DNA of 64,000 nt. It comes from Robiginitalea sediminis (lineage in GTDB: Bacteria > Bacteroidota > Bacteroidia > Flavobacteriales > Flavobacteriaceae). Location of the stretch: NCBI RefSeq assembly GCF_002198115.1, contig NZ_NGNR01000001.1, positions 248,001 through 312,000 on the forward strand, given 5' to 3'. Both the position numbers and the translations under genes were made by a program. Positions within the stretch are counted from its first letter, which is position 1. Every line of letters begins with the position of its first letter. Shown here piece by piece: positions 8,723 to 17,716 of the stretch. The notes under the pieces were generated by a model. That model did not search any database. It saw nothing but the letters and a program-made list of their open reading frames with translations, and had not been told where the DNA came from.

Positions 8723-10096
8723 ATGCCGAGACGTATTCTGGTGATCGGGGCAGGAAAGTCCGCCGCCTATTTGTTGCATTACCTGTTGGAGCAGGCCCAG
8801 GCCGAGGACCTGGAGGTGGAAATTGCAGACAAGACCGTAGACCACCTGCCCGAAACCATTGCCCGCCACGAAAGGTGCCGGGTACGGTCATTGGACATCT
8901 CCGATGAACAGGCCCGCAGGGCCGCTGTAAAGGAGGCTCGCCTGGTTATTTCCATGCTCCCCCCTTCCCTCCACCTGGAAGTGGCAAAAGATTGCCTCGC
9001 CTTTGGTAAAAACCTGGTAACAGCCTCGTATATCAGCGAGGGGATGCGCGCCCTTGACCAGGAAGTACGGGACAAGGGGCTGGTCTTTATGAACGAGATC
9101 GGGCTGGACCCGGGCATAGACCATATGAGTGCTATGCAGGTCATAGACCGCATCAAGGCCCGGGGCGGGAAAATGCTGCTCTTCGAATCCTTTACCGGGG
9201 GCCTTTTGGCGCCGGAAAGCGACAACAACCTGTGGAACTACAAGTTTACCTGGAACCCCAGGAACGTGGTCCTGGCCGGTCAGGGAGGGGCTGCCAAATT
9301 CATTCAGGAAGGGACCTATAAATACATCCCCTACCATAAACTCTTCCGCCGCACCGAGTTCCTGGAAATCCAGGGATACGGCACCTTTGAGGCGTATGCC
9401 AACCGGGACTCCCTGAGCTACCGGCTGGCCTACGGGTTGGAGAACGCACTAACCCTGTACCGCGGCACCATGCGACGGGTCGGGTTTTCACGGGCGTGGA
9501 ATATTTTTGTCCAGTTGGGCATGACAGACGACAGCTACCGGATTGCCAATTCCAAAGGCATGTCCTACCGGGAGTTCGTCAACCTCTTCCTGCCCTACTC
9601 CCCAACCGACTCGGTGGAACTCAAGCTGCGCCACTACCTGAAGATAGACCAGGACGACATCATCTGGGGGAAACTGCTGGAGCTGAAGCTCTTTGACGCC
9701 AACCGTAAAATTCAGACCCCCAATGCCAGCCCGGCACAAGTGCTTCAGGAAATCCTGGAAGCCAGCTGGATGCTCAGCCCCGAGGACCGGGATATGATCG
9801 TGATGTACCACAAATTCGGGTACCTGCTGGACGGGAAAAAGTACCAGCTGGATTCGAACATGGTGGTCGTTGGGGAAAACCAGCGCCTCACGGCAATGGC
9901 CAAAACGGTTGGGCTGCCCGTGGCCATGGGGGCCCTGCTCATTCTCAACCAGCAGGTGAAAAAACCCGGGGTACAGATCCCCATACAGGCCGAAATCTAC
10001 GAACCCGTCCTGAAAACCCTGGCGGAAAACGGTATCGCCTTCCGCGAATACGAAGTCCCCTACCTGGGCTACAACCCAGACTCGGTAGCCTCTTGA
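8723..10096 (+). CDS. Saccharopine dehydrogenase-like protein
   Basis: NAD(P)-dependent oxidoreductase of the saccharopine dehydrogenase superfamily, 457 residues. N-terminal Rossmann motif ILVIGAGKSAAYLLHYLLE, then VISMLPPSLHLEVAKDCL, the family phrase NEIGLDPGIDHMSAM and SFTGGLLAPESDNN. In plants and some bacteria such enzymes act in lysine breakdown; substrate here is inferred, not shown. A box TACCTTCG (one mismatch to the -7 consensus) lies about 22 bases before the ATG. An Lrp-type regulator follows directly, which suits amino-acid metabolism. Confidence 0.85.
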   Translation: MPRRILVIGAGKSAAYLLHYLLEQAQAEDLEVEIADKTVDHLPETIARHERCRVRSLDISDEQARRAAVKEARLVISMLPPSLHLEVAKDCLAFGKNLVTASYISEGMRALDQEVRDKGLVFMNEIGLDPGIDHMSAMQVIDRIKARGGKMLLFESFTGGLLAPESDNNLWNYKFTWNPRNVVLAGQGGAAKFIQEGTYKYIPYHKLFRRTEFLEIQGYGTFEAYANRDSLSYRLAYGLENALTLYRGTMRRVGFSRAWNIFVQLGMTDDSYRIANSKGMSYREFVNLFLPYSPTDSVELKLRHYLKIDQDDIIWGKLLELKLFDANRKIQTPNASPAQVLQEILEASWMLSPEDRDMIVMYHKFGYLLDGKKYQLDSNMVVVGENQRLTAMAKTVGLPVAMGALLILNQQVKKPGVQIPIQAEIYEPVLKTLAENGIAFREYEVPYLGYNPDSVAS

Positions 10097-10138
10097 GCAT
10101 CTGACGGATTGTGCTATCTTTAGCGGGAGAATACGGGT

Positions 10139-10609
10139 ATGAAAGCAAACAAGGGCAACGTCCAGATAGACGGGATCGACAAAAAAATCCTGAGGTACCT
10201 CATGGAGGACGCTCGCAAACCCATCCTGGAAATTGCACGACATATCGGTATTTCCGGGGCAGCCATCCACCAACGCCTCCGGAAACTGGAAAAATCGGGC
10301 CTGCTGGCCGGATCCAAATTCGTGCTTAACCCCAAAGCGTTGGGATATACCACCATGGCTTACGTCGGCATTTTCCTGGACAAGGCCATGAGCAACCCCC
10401 AGGCCGTGAAAGCCCTGGAACAGATCCCGGAAGTGCTGGAATGCCACTACACCACGGGCAACTGGTCCATCCTTGTGAAAGTCCTCTGCAAAGACAACGA
10501 ACACCTGATGTTCCTGCTCAACAAAAAAATCCAGCAAATTGAAGGGGTTTCCCGCACGGAAACCTTCATTTCGCTGGATCAGCAAATAGACAGGCAGATT
10601 GCCCTGTAG
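10139..10609 (+). CDS. Lrp/AsnC family transcriptional regulator
   Basis: 156-residue feast/famine regulator. N-terminal winged helix-turn-helix (IDKKILRYLMEDARKPILEI, then HIGISGAAIHQRLRKLEKSG), followed by the C-terminal RAM ligand-binding fold (TMAYVGIFLDKA ... VLECHYTTGNWSILVKVLCKD). Such proteins form dimers to octamers and sense amino acids. It lies 42 bases after the saccharopine dehydrogenase-like gene, a plausible target or co-transcribed partner; alanine dehydrogenase nearby is another candidate target. Confidence 0.9.
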   Translation: MKANKGNVQIDGIDKKILRYLMEDARKPILEIARHIGISGAAIHQRLRKLEKSGLLAGSKFVLNPKALGYTTMAYVGIFLDKAMSNPQAVKALEQIPEVLECHYTTGNWSILVKVLCKDNEHLMFLLNKKIQQIEGVSRTETFISLDQQIDRQIAL

Positions 10610-10618
10610 GCCACCCGG

Positions 10619-11314
10619 TTAGTCCCTGCCGCCAAAGACCTGCAACCCCCAGTATACCAGGGAGGCCAGGGAGCCGATAGCGGCTACTACGTAGGTCCTG
10701 GCAGCCCATTTCAGGGCATCTTCGGACCCTTTATATTCCTGTGGCGTCACCATATTCCGGCGCTTCAGCCAGGCCAGGGCCCGGTTGCTGGCGTCGTACT
10801 CCACGGGCAGGGTGATAAAACTAAAGAGAGTGGCAAAGCCCATCATTACAAGGCCCGCCACAGCCACCCAGAACCCAAGCCCCGCACCGGAAGCAGCCCC
10901 AAGGACCAGCCCGCCGACTACCACCCACATAGAAAGCCCGGAGGTCACACTAACCACCGGCACCAGTTTGGAGCGCATGGTAAGCCACTCATAGGCCTGG
11001 GCATGTTGCACGGCGTGGCCGCACTCGTGGGCAGCTACGGCTGCCGCAGCCGCATTGCGCTGGTGGTAGACCCCTTCACTGAGGTTTACCGTCTTGTTCT
11101 TCGGGTTGTAGTGGTCGGTAAGCATCCCGGCCGTACTCACCACCTTAACGTCGCGGATGCCGTGGTCCTGCAGCATTTTCTCTGCAATCTCGGCCCCGCT
11201 CATGCCATTTTGCAAATGCACCTTGGAGTAGTGGCGGAACTTGCTTTTGAGGCGTGCACTCACCAGCCAGCTCACCAGGGCTATGGCTCCAATCAGTATA
11301 TAATATCCCATCAT
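10619..11314 (-). CDS. YugP-type membrane zinc metallopeptidase
   Basis: Neutral zinc metallopeptidase family (B. subtilis YugP-like), 231 residues. N-terminal membrane helix, then the zinc-binding motif AAHECGHAVQHA (HExxH form HECGH) near residue 100, two more membrane helices and a soluble C-terminal segment with PVEYDASNRALAWLK. Expected to be a membrane-embedded protease; substrate unknown. Two adjacent ATGs (11314, 11311). Convergent with the Lrp gene, nine bases apart. Confidence 0.87.
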   Translation of the reverse strand: MMGYYILIGAIALVSWLVSARLKSKFRHYSKVHLQNGMSGAEIAEKMLQDHGIRDVKVVSTAGMLTDHYNPKNKTVNLSEGVYHQRNAAAAAVAAHECGHAVQHAQAYEWLTMRSKLVPVVSVTSGLSMWVVVGGLVLGAASGAGLGFWVAVAGLVMMGFATLFSFITLPVEYDASNRALAWLKRRNMVTPQEYKGSEDALKWAARTYVVAAIGSLASLVYWGLQVFGGRD

Positions 11315-11354
11315 AAGGCAATAACTTTTGAATTAAATGTACGGCATGTATAGC

Positions 11355-11382
11355 AAAAATCCGGCCAGAGCGGCCGGATTTT
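11355..11382 (-). terminator. Terminator after alanine dehydrogenase
   Basis: Stem ATCCGGCC/GGCCGGAT at 11359-11379 extended by three A-T pairs, loop AGAGC, with a T-run on the minus strand. It separates ald from the downstream metallopeptidase gene. Confidence 0.8.
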
Positions 11383-11425
11383 GAAATGTGGGGTGTAAGG
11401 GCTGGAAACCTGACAGTATTGCCGG

Positions 11426-12529
11426 TCAGACCGTCGTATTTTCGACCAGGTCGAAGGCTTCGGCAATTTCGCGGTATACGATTTCGCCTTTAACGATATT
11501 CAGCCCCCGTGCCAGGGAAGCATCTTCCGCACAGGCCCGCTCCCAGCCCTTGTTGGCCAGGTCCAGGACGTACGGGAGGGTAACATTGGTAAGCGCCTTG
11601 GTGGAGGTATAGGGAACGGCCCCGGGCATATTGGCCACGCAGTAATGCACTACGTCGTCAATAATAAAGATGGGGTCTTCGTGGGTGGTGGGGCGCGAGG
11701 TTTCCACGCATCCGCCCTGGTCTACGGCCACATCCACGATAACCGCACCGGGGTGCATCAGCTTCAGCATGTCCCTGCGGATGAGTTTCGGGGCACGGGC
11801 TCCTTTCAGGAGGACCCCGCCTACCACCAGGTCGTGGGTGCGCAGGTGCTTCCGCAGGTTGTATTCGTTGGAATATTCGGTAACCACGTGGTTGGGCATT
11901 ACATCGTTGACGTAGCGGAGGCGTTTCATGTTTACGTCCATAATGGTCACATGGGCCCCGAGCCCTGCTGCCATTTTGGCTGCCTGGATGCCCACTGTCC
12001 CGGCCCCGAGAACCAGAACCCTGCCGGGGGGTACCCCGGGGACTCCCCCGAGCAATACACCCTTCCCTTTTTTGGGTTTTTCCAGGTACTTGGCCCCTTG
12101 CTGGATGGCCATGCGCCCGGCTACCTCAGACATGGGGGTAAGCAGGGGCAGGCTGCCATCGGCGTCCTCCACGGTTTCGTAGGCGATGCAAACCCCCTTG
12201 CGGTCTATCATGGCCCGGGTAAGGGATTCACTGGAGGCAAAATGGAAGTAGGTGAAGAGGATCTGGCCCTTCTGCACCAGGTGGTACTCCTCTTCTATCG
12301 GTTCCTTTACCTTCACAATCATCTCGCTGAGGGCATAAACCTGCCCGATGGTATCCAGGATGTGGGCCCCCGCCTTTTTGTAATCGGCGTCCTGGAAGCC
12401 GCTGCCTTCTCCCGCACCCGATTGTACGTGTACCGTGTGCCCTTGCTGCACCAGTTCAAAAACCCCTGCAGGGGTCATCCCTACACGGCTCTCATTGTTC
12501 TTGATTTCTTTGGGAATTCCAATGACCAT
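11426..12529 (-). CDS. ald: Alanine dehydrogenase
   Basis: Reversible NAD-dependent deamination of L-alanine to pyruvate and ammonium. N-terminal MVIGIPKEIKNNESRVGMTP is hallmark; VKVKEPIEEEY, YFHFASS, EVAGRMAIQQGAKYLEKP, the NAD-binding VLVLGAGTVGIQAAKMA and NMPGAVPYTSTKALTNVTLP follow in order. Length 367 fits. Expressed from its own promoter (perfect -7 box about 87 bases upstream) and ended by a hairpin. Confidence 0.95.
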   Translation of the reverse strand: MVIGIPKEIKNNESRVGMTPAGVFELVQQGHTVHVQSGAGEGSGFQDADYKKAGAHILDTIGQVYALSEMIVKVKEPIEEEYHLVQKGQILFTYFHFASSESLTRAMIDRKGVCIAYETVEDADGSLPLLTPMSEVAGRMAIQQGAKYLEKPKKGKGVLLGGVPGVPPGRVLVLGAGTVGIQAAKMAAGLGAHVTIMDVNMKRLRYVNDVMPNHVVTEYSNEYNLRKHLRTHDLVVGGVLLKGARAPKLIRRDMLKLMHPGAVIVDVAVDQGGCVETSRPTTHEDPIFIIDDVVHYCVANMPGAVPYTSTKALTNVTLPYVLDLANKGWERACAEDASLARGLNIVKGEIVYREIAEAFDLVENTTV

Positions 12530-12615
12530 ATCCGGTTGTTTACTGTTTGGTTGCTAAAATGGTGTGAAATATCGATTCGATACGAAAAAGTCGATGAAAT
12601 GAGGGGGTGATGGGA

Positions 12616-12623
12616 CAAAAATA
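12616..12623 (-). promoter_or_regulatory. -7 element TATTTTTG of alanine dehydrogenase
   Basis: Perfect TAnnTTTG on the minus strand, giving an untranslated leader of about 80 bases before ald. No clear -33 element. Confidence 0.55.
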
Positions 12624-12700
12624 ATCTTTTATACAAAACTACCCCCTTCTTTTTGGGGGTATGACTTCTTCAATTTATAGTTTTCAACATTTTATCCACC

Positions 12701-12729
12701 AAAAAAAGGGGGCCAAAACGCCCCCTTTT
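12701..12729 (-). terminator. leuS terminator
   Basis: GC stem GGGGGC/GCCCCC at 12708-12725 extended by A-T pairs, six-base loop, followed on the minus strand by a seven-base U-run; 20 bases after the leuS stop. Confidence 0.9.
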
Positions 12730-12749
12730 AAAAACGGTTACAAGGTGTC

Positions 12750-15584
12750 CTATCCCACAATATTCACAATCCGCCCCGGTACTACAATAACCTTTTTGGG
12801 TGGACGCCCCTGGAGTTGCTCCCCGGTCCGGGAGTCTGCCAGGACGGCTGCCTCGATGTCCTCTTTGGATAGGTCCAGGGGCAGTTCCATGGTGAAGCGC
12901 ACCTTTCCGTTAAAGGAAATGGGGTACTCCTTGGTGCTTTCCACCAGAAAAGCCGGGTTGAACTCCGGGTACGGGACATGGGCAATAGAGGTGGTGTGTC
13001 CGAGTTTATGCCAGAGCTCCTCCGCCATGTGGGGGGCATAGGGCTCAATTAGGATGGCCAGGGGCTCCAATACGGCCCGCTCGCGGCAATGCTGTGCGGT
13101 GAGCTCATTCACGCAGATCATAAAAGAAGACACCGAGGTATTAAAGGAAAAGGCCTGAATATCCTCCGTTACTTTTTTAATGGTCTTATGCAGGGTCTTG
13201 AGGTTCTGGGCAGAGGGTTCGCCCTCCAGGACTTCAAAGCTGCGGTCAGGCCCCTGGTGGTAAAGTTTCCAGAGTTTTTTCAGGAACCCGTATACCCCGC
13301 TAAGGCCGGCTGTGTTCCAGGGTTTGGACTGTTCCAGCGGCCCCAGGAACATCTCGTAGAGGCGCAAGGCATCGGCCCCATACTCCTCGCAGATCTGGTC
13401 CGGGTTGACCACGTTGTACTTGGACTTGGACATTTTCTCGACCTCCCGGTCCACTTTGAACACCCCGCCTTCGGTACGGAACTCGGCTTCTGCGAACTGG
13501 GGCTGCCATTTCCGGATGGCTTCGGGGTCTATCTCGTCCGAGGCGTTAACCAGGTTGGCATCTACCCGGATGGGTTCGGTCTGTTCCCCTTTGGCCAGGC
13601 CACTGCTCAGGTAGATCTGGGTGCCGGCCTTCCTGTGGATAAATGCACTGGTCCCCAGGATCATCCCCTGGTTGATGAGTTTGCGGGCATATTCGTCCGT
13701 GGGCACCCAGCCGCGGTCGTACATGAATTTCTGCCAGAAGCGGGAGTAGAGCAAATGCCCCGTGGCGTGTTCGCTGCCGCCTATGTAGACATCCACGTCC
13801 TTCCAGTAGCCAATGGCCTCAGAGGAAACCAGGGCCTGCTCGTTGTCCGGGTCCATATACCGGTTAAAGTATTGGGAACTCCCAGCCCACCCGGGCATGG
13901 TGTTGAGCTCCAGGGGGAAGACGGTCTTGTGGTCTATGCGGGCGTTCTCGGTAACGGTTTCCGCCTCGGTATCCCACGCCCAGCGGGTGGCGTTGCCCAG
14001 GGGCGGTTCCCCCGTTTCCGTGGGTAGGTATTTTTCCACCCCCGGCAGTTCCAGCGGGAGGCAGTGCTCCGGGATCAGGTGGGGCAGGCCTTCGGCGTCG
14101 TAATACACCGGGAACGGCTCCCCCCAGTAGCGCTGGCGGCTGAAGACCGCATCGCGCAGGCGGTAATTAATCGTACCCTTGCCCAGGCCTTTGGCCTCAA
14201 GGGCTTCTATAACCTTCATGGCAGCTTCCTTCTGACCCAGGCCGCTGATAAAGCCGGAGTTGGCGATTACCGCATTTTGTTTGTCTTCATAGGCCTCCTC
14301 CTCCACAGATACCCCTTCGAAGATATTGGGGATGGGGATCCCGAAATGGCGGGCGAAGTCGTAATCGCGCTGGTCCCCGCATGGAACAGACATTACCGCT
14401 CCCGTACCGTACCCGGCCAGGACGTAGTCCCCGATCCAGACCGGCACGGCCTCCCCGGTAAGGGGGTGGGTGGCGTAAGCTCCTGTAAAGGCGCCTGACA
14501 CGGTTTTCACGTCGGCCATCCGTTCCCGTTCCGAGCGGCGGGCAGTAGCGACCACATAGGCCTCCACCTCGTCCTTTTGCTCTGGGGTGGTAATCTTGCC
14601 TACCAGCTCGTGCTCCGGGGCCAGGGTCATGAAACTCACCCCGAAAATGGTGTCCGGGCGGGTGGTAAAGACCTCGATATCGAAGGCTTCCTGCCCCGGG
14701 CCAGGCTGTGTTTTAAAGGTCACTGAAGCCCCCTGGGAGCGGCCAATCCAATTGGTTTGAGCATCCTTAAGTGGCTGGGGCCAGTCTATGCCCTGCAACC
14801 CGTCCAGCAGGCGCTGGGCATAGGCGGTAATCCGCATGCTCCACTGGGTCATCTTCTTGCGCACCACCGGGAAACCACCACGCTCTGACACCCCGTTCAC
14901 CACCTCGTCATTTGCCAGGACCGTGCCCAGTTCCGGGCACCAGTTTACCTCGGCTTCGGCCAGGTAAGTGAGGCGGTATTTAAGCAACATCCGTTGTTTT
15001 TCGGCGGCGGAAAAGGCCTTCCATTGTCCGGCACTGAATTCGGGGGTGTCCGCATCGCAGGCAGCCCGAACCCCTTGGTTTCCTGAGGCCTCGAACCGCT
15101 CCACAAGCGTACTTACCGGTTCCGCCCGGTCTGCCTCCCTATTGTACCAGGAGTCGAAGAGCTGCATGAAAACCCATTGGGTCCACCGGTAGTATCGGGG
15201 CCTGGAAGTACGTACCTCCCGGGACCAATCGTAAGAGAAACCGATGGCGTCCAGTTGTTCCCGGTACCGGCTGATGTTCGCCTCGGTAGTCACCGCCGGG
15301 TGCTGGCCGGTCTGGATGGCGTATTGCTCTGCCGGCAACCCGAAAGAGTCGTACCCCATGGGCTGCAGGACGTTGTAGCCCTGGTGGCGCTTAAAACGGG
15401 CATAGATATCGCAGGCGATATACCCCAGCGGGTGGCCCACATGAAGCCCGGCCCCAGACGGGTACGGGAACATGGTTAGGGCGTAATACTTGGGTTTCTC
15501 CGACGGGTAGACCGCCCTGAATGTTTGATTTTCGGCCCAGAAGCGTTGCCACCTGGCCTCTATTTCCTTGTGATCGTAAAACAT
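12750..15584 (-). CDS. leuS: Leucyl-tRNA synthetase
   Basis: Class I aminoacyl-tRNA synthetase charging tRNA-Leu. HIGH-type motif HVGH at residues 48-51 in FPYPSGAGLHVGHPLGY; a large CP1 editing domain (TTRPDTIFGVSFMTLAPEHE, and YGTGAVMSVPCGDQRDYDFA); KMSKS near residue 718; an anticodon-binding and C-terminal domain ending in VVPGRIVNIVG. At 944 residues it is longer than E. coli LeuRS (860), with an insert of about 60 residues just before KMSKS (containing QTEPIRVDANLVNASDEI), as I recall in Bacteroidota enzymes. Confidence 0.97.
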   Translation of the reverse strand: MFYDHKEIEARWQRFWAENQTFRAVYPSEKPKYYALTMFPYPSGAGLHVGHPLGYIACDIYARFKRHQGYNVLQPMGYDSFGLPAEQYAIQTGQHPAVTTEANISRYREQLDAIGFSYDWSREVRTSRPRYYRWTQWVFMQLFDSWYNREADRAEPVSTLVERFEASGNQGVRAACDADTPEFSAGQWKAFSAAEKQRMLLKYRLTYLAEAEVNWCPELGTVLANDEVVNGVSERGGFPVVRKKMTQWSMRITAYAQRLLDGLQGIDWPQPLKDAQTNWIGRSQGASVTFKTQPGPGQEAFDIEVFTTRPDTIFGVSFMTLAPEHELVGKITTPEQKDEVEAYVVATARRSERERMADVKTVSGAFTGAYATHPLTGEAVPVWIGDYVLAGYGTGAVMSVPCGDQRDYDFARHFGIPIPNIFEGVSVEEEAYEDKQNAVIANSGFISGLGQKEAAMKVIEALEAKGLGKGTINYRLRDAVFSRQRYWGEPFPVYYDAEGLPHLIPEHCLPLELPGVEKYLPTETGEPPLGNATRWAWDTEAETVTENARIDHKTVFPLELNTMPGWAGSSQYFNRYMDPDNEQALVSSEAIGYWKDVDVYIGGSEHATGHLLYSRFWQKFMYDRGWVPTDEYARKLINQGMILGTSAFIHRKAGTQIYLSSGLAKGEQTEPIRVDANLVNASDEIDPEAIRKWQPQFAEAEFRTEGGVFKVDREVEKMSKSKYNVVNPDQICEEYGADALRLYEMFLGPLEQSKPWNTAGLSGVYGFLKKLWKLYHQGPDRSFEVLEGEPSAQNLKTLHKTIKKVTEDIQAFSFNTSVSSFMICVNELTAQHCRERAVLEPLAILIEPYAPHMAEELWHKLGHTTSIAHVPYPEFNPAFLVESTKEYPISFNGKVRFTMELPLDLSKEDIEAAVLADSRTGEQLQGRPPKKVIVVPGRIVNIVG

Positions 15585-15602
15585 GTTTTCCGGCTGCAGG
15601 CA

Positions 15603-15621
15603 CCGGGGGCGGACCCCCCGG
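15603..15621 (-). other. GC hairpin in leuS leader
   Basis: Perfect seven-base stem CCGGGGG/CCCCCGG with a five-base loop in the leuS untranslated leader, 18 bases before the start codon. It could influence translation; no U-run, so not a terminator. Confidence 0.4.
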
Positions 15622-15634
15622 GCATTTAACGCTG

Positions 15635-15642
15635 CAAAAATA
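15635..15642 (-). promoter_or_regulatory. -7 element TATTTTTG of leuS
   Basis: Perfect TAnnTTTG on the minus strand, about 50 bases before the leuS start. Confidence 0.55.
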
Positions 15643-15701
15643 AACGGAATCCATTTACTTTCCTATTTTTACACCTGAACTCCTGCCGTCTGTAAGCAAC
15701 T

Positions 15702-16580
15702 ATGAGCAAATCTTTTGAGCGGTACCAAAGGAGGAAGCTGATCTCCTCTTATTTTTCCGTCACCCTCAGTATTGCACTGGTACTCCTGCTCCTGGGGGTG
15801 CTGGGGCTTTTGGTGCTAAACACCCGCAAGCTGGCAGACCATTTCAAGGAGCAGGTGACCCTCTCGGTGTTTTTCAAGGACACGGCCAGGCAGGTGGAAA
15901 TAGACCAGCTTCAGAAAAGCCTGGTCATGGCCCCGTATACCAAGAATGCCCTTTACGTTTCCAAGGAGGAGGCCGCCGAACAGCACAGTGCGGAAATCGG
16001 CGAGAATTTCCTGGAATTCCTGGGGTACAACCCCTTAAAGAATTCCATTGACCTGCAGCTCAACGCCGCTTATGTGTCCCCCGTCCAGATAGACTCCATC
16101 GCCACTGACATCGAAACCCGGGAGTTTGTGGAAGAAGTGAGCTACGACCGGCCCACCATAGCCCTGCTTACGGAAAACGTACAGCGAATAGGGCTGGGGA
16201 TCCTGATTGCCTCTGGCGTTTTTACCCTGATAGCCGTGCTGCTTATCAACAGTTCCATCCGGCTTTCCATCTATTCGAAGCGTTTTATTATTAAAACCAT
16301 GCAAATGGTCGGGGCCACTAAATCCTTTATCCGAAGGCCCTTTATCTGGACCAATATCAAACTGGGGGTGCTGGGTGCCCTCATAGCCCTGGCAGCCCTC
16401 TACGGCCTGCTGTTCTACCTGGATGTCAATTTCCCGGACCTGGGGCTTATGGAAGACCTCCTTACCCTGATAGCCGTATTCGCCTCGGTTTTTGTTTTGG
16501 GGGTCCTCATTTCAGGCATCAGTACGTTTTTTGCCACCCAGCGCTTTTTAAACCTCCGCACAGACGACCTGTACTACTAG
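15702..16580 (+). CDS. ftsX: Cell-division ABC permease FtsX
   Basis: Membrane subunit of the FtsEX complex that activates peptidoglycan hydrolases at the septum. 292 residues: cytoplasmic N-terminus, first membrane helix (about 22-44), a periplasmic domain of about 120 residues (VTLSVFFKDTARQVEIDQLQ, with TREFVEEVSYDRPTIALL), then three more helices with the FtsX-type SIRLSIYSKRFIIKTMQMVG segment. FtsE is not adjacent. A -7-like TATTTTTA precedes the gene. First gene of a run with DUF3098, uppP and truB that ties division to lipid-carrier recycling. Confidence 0.93.
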   Translation: MSKSFERYQRRKLISSYFSVTLSIALVLLLLGVLGLLVLNTRKLADHFKEQVTLSVFFKDTARQVEIDQLQKSLVMAPYTKNALYVSKEEAAEQHSAEIGENFLEFLGYNPLKNSIDLQLNAAYVSPVQIDSIATDIETREFVEEVSYDRPTIALLTENVQRIGLGILIASGVFTLIAVLLINSSIRLSIYSKRFIIKTMQMVGATKSFIRRPFIWTNIKLGVLGALIALAALYGLLFYLDVNFPDLGLMEDLLTLIAVFASVFVLGVLISGISTFFATQRFLNLRTDDLYY

Positions 16581-16617
16581 CAGGGCGCAGAGCCGCCCCC
16601 GGCGGCCGAAAAAATAG

Positions 16618-16625
16618 TACCTTTG
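16618..16625 (+). promoter_or_regulatory. -7 element TACCTTTG four bases before DUF3098 ATG
   Basis: Perfect consensus but only four bases before the ATG, which would imply a leaderless transcript, or a start inside the gene; it may be a chance match. Confidence 0.35.
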
Positions 16626-16629
16626 AAAC

Positions 16630-16893
16630 ATGAGCAAGAAGAAAGTACAGGGGGGCGCCCCGCGCAGCAACCGGGAGTTCATCTTCCAGAAACGCAACTA
16701 CCTTTTTATGTTTGCCGGCCTGGTGCTCATTTCCCTGGGGTATATCCTGATGGCCGGTGGGGGAAGTGACGACCAGGCGGTCTTCAACCCGGAAATCTAC
16801 AGCTTCCGCCGCATCCGCCTGGCCCCAACCCTGGTACTCATTGGCCTGGGGCTGGAGGTCTATGCCATCCTGACCCACCCGAAGAAAAAATAA
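16630..16893 (+). CDS. DUF3098 small membrane protein
   Basis: 87-residue protein with two membrane helices (YLFMFAGLVLISLGYILMAG and LAPTLVLIGLGLEVYAILTH) and a basic cytoplasmic N-terminus. Matches the Bacteroidota DUF3098 family, which I recall sitting between ftsX and uppP. Function unknown; the position suggests a role in envelope synthesis or division. Confidence 0.82.
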   Translation: MSKKKVQGGAPRSNREFIFQKRNYLFMFAGLVLISLGYILMAGGGSDDQAVFNPEIYSFRRIRLAPTLVLIGLGLEVYAILTHPKKK

Positions 16894-16899
16894 CAGCCC

Positions 16900-17700
16900 T
16901 TGGACCTGATAGACGCCATCCTGCTGGGTATTATCCAGGGCCTGACCGAATTCCTGCCGGTATCTTCCAGCGGGCACCTGGAATTGGGTAAAGCCCTTTT
17001 GGGCGACACCTCAGTACCCGAAGAGAGCCTCTTGTTTACCGTGGTACTGCACTTTGCCACAGCCCTGAGCACCATCGTGGTTTTCCGCAAAGACGTTTGG
17101 GAAATCCTCGAAGGACTCCTGAAATTCCGGAACAATGAAGAATCCCGGTTTTCCCTGAAGATCGTTATATCCATGGTCCCGGCTGTAGTTATAGGGCTTT
17201 TCTTTGAATCGGAACTGGAACAATTTTTCGGGGGCAACATCACATTTGTCGGGGCCATGCTGCTGGTAACGGCCCTGCTGCTGTTCCTGGCAGACCGGGC
17301 CCGCGATACCCACCGGCCCGTTTCCTTCTGGGACTCCCTTATTATAGGAGGGGCACAGGCCATTGCCATGTTGCCCGGGATTTCCCGGAGCGGGGCCACC
17401 ATAGCAACCTCGGTCCTGCTGGGCGTAGATAAACGAAAGGCGGCCCGGTTCTCTTTCCTGATGGTGGTCCCCCTTATTTTCGGCAAGATGGCCAAAGATA
17501 TTTTCAGCGGGGAGCTCACCCTGGAGAGCGAGAATTTCTGGGCCATGGGCGCCGGCTTCCTTGCGGCCTTCGCAGCGGGTTTGCTGGCCTGTACCTGGAT
17601 GATCCGCCTGGTGCGCAACAGCAAACTCTCCATTTTTGCAGTATATTGCCTGCTGGTGGGCCTGCTGGCCATTGCCGCCGGAATCTGGCTGGCCCCGTAG
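16900..17700 (+). CDS. uppP: Undecaprenyl-diphosphatase
   Basis: Dephosphorylates undecaprenyl pyrophosphate to recycle the lipid carrier of cell-wall synthesis; overproduction gives bacitracin resistance. Both family motifs are clear: QGLTEFLPVSSSGHLEL at the N-terminus and LPGISRSGATIA near residue 155, with about eight membrane helices. The start is TTG at 16900, six bases after the DUF3098 stop; no ATG fits, since the first conserved residues follow immediately. Confidence 0.95.
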   Translation: MDLIDAILLGIIQGLTEFLPVSSSGHLELGKALLGDTSVPEESLLFTVVLHFATALSTIVVFRKDVWEILEGLLKFRNNEESRFSLKIVISMVPAVVIGLFFESELEQFFGGNITFVGAMLLVTALLLFLADRARDTHRPVSFWDSLIIGGAQAIAMLPGISRSGATIATSVLLGVDKRKAARFSFLMVVPLIFGKMAKDIFSGELTLESENFWAMGAGFLAAFAAGLLACTWMIRLVRNSKLSIFAVYCLLVGLLAIAAGIWLAP

Positions 17701-17716
17701 CCCAACCCATCCTGTT

